Positions 58,600-64,000 of a DNA stretch of 64,000 nt are shown one piece after another. This DNA comes from Bolinopsis microptera (Eukaryota > Ctenophora > Tentaculata > Lobata > Bolinopsidae), in the NCBI RefSeq assembly GCF_026151205.1, contig NC_087077.1:620001-684000 (forward strand), given 5' to 3'. A model generated the notes under the pieces. It searched no databases, had not been told where the DNA came from, and saw only the letters and a program-made list of their open reading frames with translations. The position numbers and the translations under genes are program-made. Positions within the stretch are counted from its first letter, which is position 1. Each line of letters starts with the position of its first letter.

Positions 58600-60305
58600 T
58601 AGGACTGTAGTTCGATTCACGATGTCAACCCTTCAGCTTGGTGAGGCCCATTGTAGGTATATAACCTATACCGAGATGCTTACTGGGCCGCGCTCAGCCT
58701 GTCATTCCGCCGAATCTCTATTGTTAATGAACATGATAGCCTGAGGTCCCCAGGTAACGAGATGCGCGCCGAGTTGGACTCGTCGACGGGATCTTTGGAA
58801 CAAATATTTTACGAGTATCACCCGTTAAACGAGGCCCAGTGCAGTGGTGTATCTCGCCGATCTACCGAGATCAGAAACATTATTTGATGCGCGGACCAGT
58901 GTTGGAGGACTTCGCCGCGCAAACTAGCATTCTTGCTTCGCCCAGTGGTACATCGCGCTGCAATTCGCGTAACCAGTAACTCAAACTGGTAACTTTAATT
59001 TGTAGGTTTACAACTTACCAGGACGCGCGCCGAGTTGGACTCGTCGACGGTATATATGGAACAAATATTTTGCTAGTACCACCCGTTAAACTTTAATCTG
59101 CGAAATCGGCCATTTGGGGGTCGTTCACATATTACGTAATCGACAGCTTGATTCACTATGTCAATCCTTCGCAGCTCGGTGAGGCACAGTGGTGCATTTC
59201 GCCGATCTACCGAAGTGGTTGCGAGAAGAATTATTTGATCATTGATGCGCGGCGCGACCCAGTAGTGCATCGCGCTACAAGTAATCAGCCGAGGGGGGGT
59301 TTTCAAATGCTTACGGCCGGGTGGGGGGGTTGGTCGTTGATTATGTAATCAAAATTTTAATTTTTTACCGATTTTCGAAATACCAATTGGACAATTTTCG
59401 TTAATTATGTAATAAAAATTTTCGTTTTTTAAACCAATTTCCGTTTAGTAAGTGCAAAAATCGTCTCAAGTCTCAGACAGCAATGAATAATGTGTATTTC
59501 TTGTATCTCTACATCAAAATTTAACTCAAAAATGGGGGGGGGGGTCCCCATTTTTGAGTGGGGGTGTCTAATCTTGATTACGTAAATGGTAATATAGGAG
59601 TTAACGGGTGATACTACGGTGTACAAGAAGTAGCCTTACGAAGAAAATATATGCTTTTTAAAAAATAAATAATTTTTCAAAAAACATACATTTTCTTCGT
59701 AAGGCTCCTTCTCGTACACCGTAGTGATACTCGTAAAATATTTGTTCCAACTCGGCGCGCGCGTCCTGGTCTGGTAGGTTATAAACCTACAATATAGAAG
59801 GGGGTTGGGTCTTATGATAACGGGGGGGGGGGGGGGTCAAACATTGATTACGTAATATAGGGGGGGGGGGGGGGGTTTGGTCTTGATTACGGTTGATTAC
59901 GGAGGGGGGGCCCAAAAAAAATTGCCAAAAATTGATTACGTAATATAATATGTGAACGACTTACCTGGGGACCGCAGGCTATTATGTTCATAAACATATA
60001 GATAAATAAAGATTCGGCGGAATGACAGGCTGAGCGCCGCCCAGTAAGTGATTAGCGGGTGATACTCGTAAAATATCTGTTCCATATATATATACAATAT
60101 ATAATCTATACAGGACCGTCGACGAGTCCAACTCGGCGCGCGTCCTGGTAGGTTGTAAACCTACAAATTGATTCACGATGTCAATCCTTCGCAGCTCGGT
60201 GAGGCACAGTGGTGCATCTCGCCGATCTACCGAAGCATTATTTGATGCGCGCGCGACCCAGTAGTGCATCGCGCTACAAACCTACAAAGTAAGTGAACGA
60301 CCCTT
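58600..60305. repeat. Nest of inverted and SINE-like repeats
   Basis: Four copies of a unit running CGCGCCGAGTTGGACTCGTC to CACCCGTTAA: near 58768-58828 and 59021-59092 in one orientation, and 59606-59790 (interrupted by the 109-bp MITE) and 60056-60157 in the other. A tRNA-like unit (TCGGTGAGGCACAGTGGTGC) recurs at about 59151-59275 and 60171-60290, with a diverged copy at about 58615-58660. GGGTCGTTCAC at 59112 and its inverse at 60294 bound the core. Runs of 10 or more G (59533, 59831, 59862) and GATTACGTAAT words are interspersed. No host gene. Confidence 0.8.
59615..59723. mobile_element. 109-bp hairpin MITE, 7-bp target duplication
   Basis: Flanked by GTGATAC at 59608-59614 and 59724-59730. 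Arms of about 45 bp (starting TACGGTGTACAAGAAG) are nearly fully complementary around an A/T loop. The uninterrupted target (CGGGTGATACTCGTAAAAT) is present at 60056-60075, which proves the insertion. Confidence 0.92.
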
Positions 60306-62225
60306 TATTGACCTGCATGTGTGTACTATACGTCGCGTAGTGTATATATAGCGCGCATGCGCGTTGAAATTTAGCTGTTGATATCCGTTTTGTGACAGTA
60401 AAATGATCTCGCGGTTTCCTTCAAGTCGGTTGCCACGGTTCAAATATATATCAACGGTCGACCAGTATCAAAGTTTCTAATCGCCAGTGGCTACATGCAT
60501 GCACAACGATCCATGAATTCTAGATTTTACATGATATAACGCAGTTGGCATCGAATGCAACAGGTGCATGTTGAAAAGAGATCCATTTGGTGCTAATTTT
60601 AAAATGTTATGGCGCTCGAGACACGAGTGTTGGTGACTTAATACGATACTAATTTTCAGTTGTTTTCCCTGGTTGTAATGAAATGTTGCACAGTGCTTAT
60701 GAGCAGTCTCCCACCACCAAAATGTTTCATTTCATTAATTAAATAAGTTACTCATCGAGATTGGGAGACAAGGCTTTATACAAATGTTATAGAAATAGTG
60801 GGATCAGCCCACGCATTGGTATTATCTGGTAAAATTCGCGTTCAAATTACTCGTCCCTTTACCTTTGCTCGTATAATACAAATTAGAGGAGCAAAGACAG
60901 ATCAATCTGCGGAATTAATTTGACACGAGCTGGAAAAGTCTGCAGAAATGTGATTCCGGAGTGGTGGAGTCTGGCTGTATTGTCTATCAGTACCATCATG
61001 TTGGTTTCTAGTCAATGCTAGTCTTTTATCAGCATTATTCTTAAATAATTTAGTCCCTTTGCAATCTAGATTTGATGAGTAAACCTTTAATCTGGTCGAA
61101 TTGGATCTAAATATAGCGTTGTCTTGACAATTTCATGAATTTAGCTTAATTTAACCCGGCATGTTTTCTGAGAATTCTTTAGAAGATGTACTATTATGTG
61201 AATTATTCAGAATCCAAAACCTACATATTAAAAATGAAAAAGAAAAAACTTATGTAATAAGAAAATAAATATCAATTTCTATAGCACTAAACTCTGACAA
61301 ATACGGTTAATTATTTAACTCTGAACTAGGTGATTGGTAACATAAAATAAATCACGATTAATAAGTTTACATACAACATTTCACTTTGATCAATAAGTCT
61401 GAAACCCTGTGAACCAACAATAAACCAACATCATCACTCTAAGATTCCTTGTTATAGATGAAAACTCAACTATTCAGCACCTGGCCAAAGTGCGATAAAA
61501 AGCTTTAAAAAACTATTTGTAGTAAAATATACTTTCACTAAAATACGGCCTCAAAGATTTATATCTTTTCTTAAGAAAGTTAACAGCGAAATATCCAACA
61601 GATTCTCGCCCTGAATTTGGCAAAATGTCAATATTCGGCTGACCGGACGGATCGCTCCTCACGAGTTTACATCGATATCGCCTGAGTTCTTCACGTGTTA
61701 GAATGTGGCACACAAATGTACACACAACTATGGTACATTACGGTACAAGGTGCTTCATGGTACAGATATTAGGACTATTAGAGACTACTCTCCCCTGAAC
61801 CCGGCCACCAGGGTAAATTAATCTCGTTACTAAGGCGATATTGTATATTTAACAACGAATGTCAATCAATGATCAACAAATCAGGCACCAAAATTAAAGG
61901 ACGTCCAAAAGAAAGGGAGCTCAGGCCTAGCGGACACGTCCACAAATATATTGGATAGATTATAAAGGAGCGGGTTTTCCTAAAGCGCAGTTAAGATTGC
62001 CTAAAAGTCTAAATGTTTTTTGGACGTCCTTCTATCTGTTCTGGGCACAATAGACATTAAACAGTTGACAATTAATCTCAATCATAAATGTACAAATACA
62101 CTTTGAGTTCCGTTGTTCGGTTCAGATGCTTCGATAAATGCTTCCAACTGTACAGTGCATTAAATCTGCATTATAGTACATAAAATAAACAAAAGAGCCG
62201 GTTCTTGTACTTTACAGAGCAATTA
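60306..62225. other. Gene-free spacer
   Basis: 1.9 kb of A+T-rich sequence. A near-complementary pair (GGACGTCC, 61898-61907 and about 62023-62032) brackets a 130-bp block that may be a small MITE. No exon recognised; the ORF at 61513-61725 has no family features. Confidence 0.45.
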
Positions 62226-62322
62226 GAAAGGCAACTGTAACCAGATAACTGTAACCAGGTAAAACTGTAACCAGGTAACTGTAACCAGGCAACTGTAACC
62301 AGGCAACTGTAACCAGGTAACT
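62226..62322. repeat. 14-bp tandem repeat
   Basis: About six copies of AACTGTAACCAGGT, some with A/G changes, downstream of the terminal exon at 62446-63195. Confidence 0.85.
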
Positions 62323-62445
62323 GACAACTTTTGGTGGGCTCGATGGTCATGCAAAAAGTAATTCATCATCTTGTTGCTCCTTTCATTCAAATAAATATTC
62401 GAAAATCTGCTTTGTTAATAAATGTCTTTTAATTGAAAAAAAAAG

Positions 62446-63195
62446 CTAAGTATGAACATAAGAATAATCACGGACAATATGATTGTTTTTGTTGATGTTG
62501 GGAAGCGAATTTTTCCTGTCTTTGCACTCCCTACCTGAGCGAGTAATTTTAGGAGCGGCAATGGAACTGGTCGTCAACTTAGAGCTCCGCATGCCTTCAC
62601 GGGACGACAAGTTGCGTGCTGACGTCACACCACGTGTCGTGACGTCACCAGCGTTCCGCACCACCTCGCCGGACGATTTCCCTTTAATTCGAGGTGCCAC
62701 CGAGTCAGGAACCTTGGCAGCAGGCAAGTTTGGTCGGGATACACGCCTCGTGCTAGTTATGACTGGAGAGTTCACCTGGGTGCGCGAGAGCAGTGAGTTA
62801 TCGATGGACCGCCGCCTCTCCATTCGTCTGACACTCGCAGGCTTCTGCAGAGTTGCTGGAGAGGGCACGAACGCTACGTCCTCAGAAAAAGGGTCCTCTA
62901 ATCGTGGGAAAGTGGGAGAGGGAGCAGACACGACGGACATTGAGCTGTCACATCGCTCAACAAACTTGCCCGCGTTCTCGTTAACGAAACAACCTCGACC
63001 CTCGTTCACGTTAGGAATATCAAACATGGACCGAGGTACAGATTCTGATACAAGTGGCAGGAAGGGGGTAGGCTCGGACATGTTCAACAGGATGCTGTCG
63101 ATTGTCTCGTCCAGTTCGGTGAGTTCTGGTTCTAGTTCCTTGTCTTGGTCCGATACGATGCAGATTGTACGGTTTATCTGGTGCTTCCTCGGCTC
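62446..63195 (-). CDS. Terminal exon of an unrecognised gene (partial)
   Basis: Open for 249 codons from an acceptor (TTTTCAG before 63195) to TAG at 62446-62448; the 5' part lies beyond the right edge. The product is Ser/Arg/Pro-rich and basic, with an acidic start (DKELEPELTELDETIDSILL) and later clusters such as RRMERRRSID and SSREGMRSSK. It looks disordered, as in many cytoskeleton- or centrosome-associated tails, but I do not recognise it. Phase 0 at the acceptor is assumed. A polyadenylation variant ATTAAA lies just after the stop. Confidence 0.7.
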   Translation of the reverse strand, partial: EPRKHQINRTICIVSDQDKELEPELTELDETIDSILLNMSEPTPFLPLVSESVPRSMFDIPNVNEGRGCFVNENAGKFVERCDSSMSVVSAPSPTFPRLEDPFSEDVAFVPSPATLQKPASVRRMERRRSIDNSLLSRTQVNSPVITSTRRVSRPNLPAAKVPDSVAPRIKGKSSGEVVRNAGDVTTRGVTSARNLSSREGMRSSKLTTSSIAAPKITRSGRECKDRKNSLPNINKNNHIVRDYSYVHT

Positions 63196-64000
63196 CTGAA
63201 AATGCAAGTATTTTAAAAAGGTATTATTATGAATCAATAAACATTAACGCGCAATTTATCGGTTACTGGCCGTGACAGCGAGGGCTGCAGTGAACAATAT
63301 TCGATGACTAAGTTGTAATGGTTGGGTGGTTGGTAGGATGAGTATTGAGTATAATGTTTGTTGTCTAAAGTTCCCATTTACTATTGTATTCATTGAGTCC
63401 CGTTCAAAGTGTTTTAGAGGTACAATGTATGTGTAAATTTGTAAATACTAATTGGCAGAATATATTGATTTTTACCAGTTGACTTTGAAAACATTTTAAC
63501 TACACCTCAATGCTTTGTCTACTTTATACAAAGTGAAATGTCATTCTTGGGCCAAAAAACAGTTATCAAATTATGAGCCGTAACTCGAAGTATTAATGAA
63601 AAGATATGATGCATTTTAATACAGAATTTAAAACTTGAGTTCAGTTCAATACACAATTGAAGATTTAAACCAGACCACCGTGCAATGTACACAGAAATGG
63701 TCGATTAAACTTTCAATCCGACTTCAATGAAAACTATTTAGATTTTGACACGGATATAAATCTAGACATATGTTTAAAAAATATCTTGTATAAAAGCTTA
63801 TAAAATCTCAATTAAAACAATGGATAGTAGTGCATGTCAATTGCCGTGTAAAATACTCCGAAAGAAGTCGTGCTATTCTCTCACTGTCACGTTAACATTG
63901 TTAAATGTCCCAGCGGTTAAATCTCCAGTCACGTTTTATGTGCCTTGTGGTTATTCGCTAAATGATCCAGGTTTTCAGTTGACCGGCGACCGCGCTAACT
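63196..64000. other. Intron of the right-edge gene
   Basis: About 0.8 kb upstream of the terminal exon. No further exon recognised on either strand. Confidence 0.45.

Noticed and set aside
62483..63199. Plus-strand 238-codon ORF
   Set aside because: Antisense of the terminal exon; the minus strand has a fitting acceptor and stop, the plus frame lacks both splice context and recognisable composition.

Overview
This is a 64 kb piece of an A+T-rich, intron-rich animal nuclear genome. Coding regions are split into roughly 50-300 bp exons with GT..AG borders, the recognisable genes are conserved animal genes (FLII, EME1, a USP36/USP42-type ubiquitin protease), and the rest is dense in LINE, Penelope-like, SINE-like, MITE and minisatellite sequence. 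I read it as a non-vertebrate metazoan, probably early-branching. Nothing in the window fixes the phylum, and no bacterial operon structure is present.

Layout. 3.5-32.6 kb (minus): a flightless-1 (FLII) orthologue. I traced 31 exons whose reading phases all join; only the last short C-terminal exon was not found. Two introns of about 8 kb carry other genes. Intron 6 (22.8-30.7 kb) holds a 53-bp minisatellite, a LINE reverse-transcriptase remnant, a Penelope-like endonuclease remnant, a Harbinger-like MITE and a four-exon MFS-type transporter on the opposite strand. Intron 9 (14.1-22.1 kb) holds two minus-strand genes, each predicted to make a single-pass membrane protein with a repetitive tail. 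33.6-38.6 kb (minus): the C-terminal seven exons of EME1, the regulatory partner of the MUS81 structure-specific nuclease, with two TA-target transposons in its first traced intron. 40.3-43.8 kb (minus): an uninterrupted 1173-codon gene for a protein with two NERD-type nuclease modules followed by a UvrD-like SF1 helicase. This is the most unusual gene in the window. 45.2-46.2 kb: an orphan exon-like ORF and a 5'-truncated LINE. 50.2-55.3 kb (plus): a complete 12-exon ubiquitin-specific protease. 56.2-58.3 kb: a decayed DNA transposon with intact terminal repeats and a 6-bp target duplication. 58.6-60.3 kb: a nest of inverted repeats with a clean 109-bp MITE inside. 62.4-63.2 kb (minus): the terminal exon of a gene that begins beyond the right edge.

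Functional links between neighbours are weak, as expected in animals: FLII (actin and transcription), EME1 (recombination intermediates) and the USP (deubiquitination) are unrelated housekeeping genes. The interest lies in the accessory layer: the NERD-NERD-helicase gene, several apparently unclassified DNA transposon families with readable boundaries, and minisatellites that have captured or created splice acceptors in FLII and in the USP gene.
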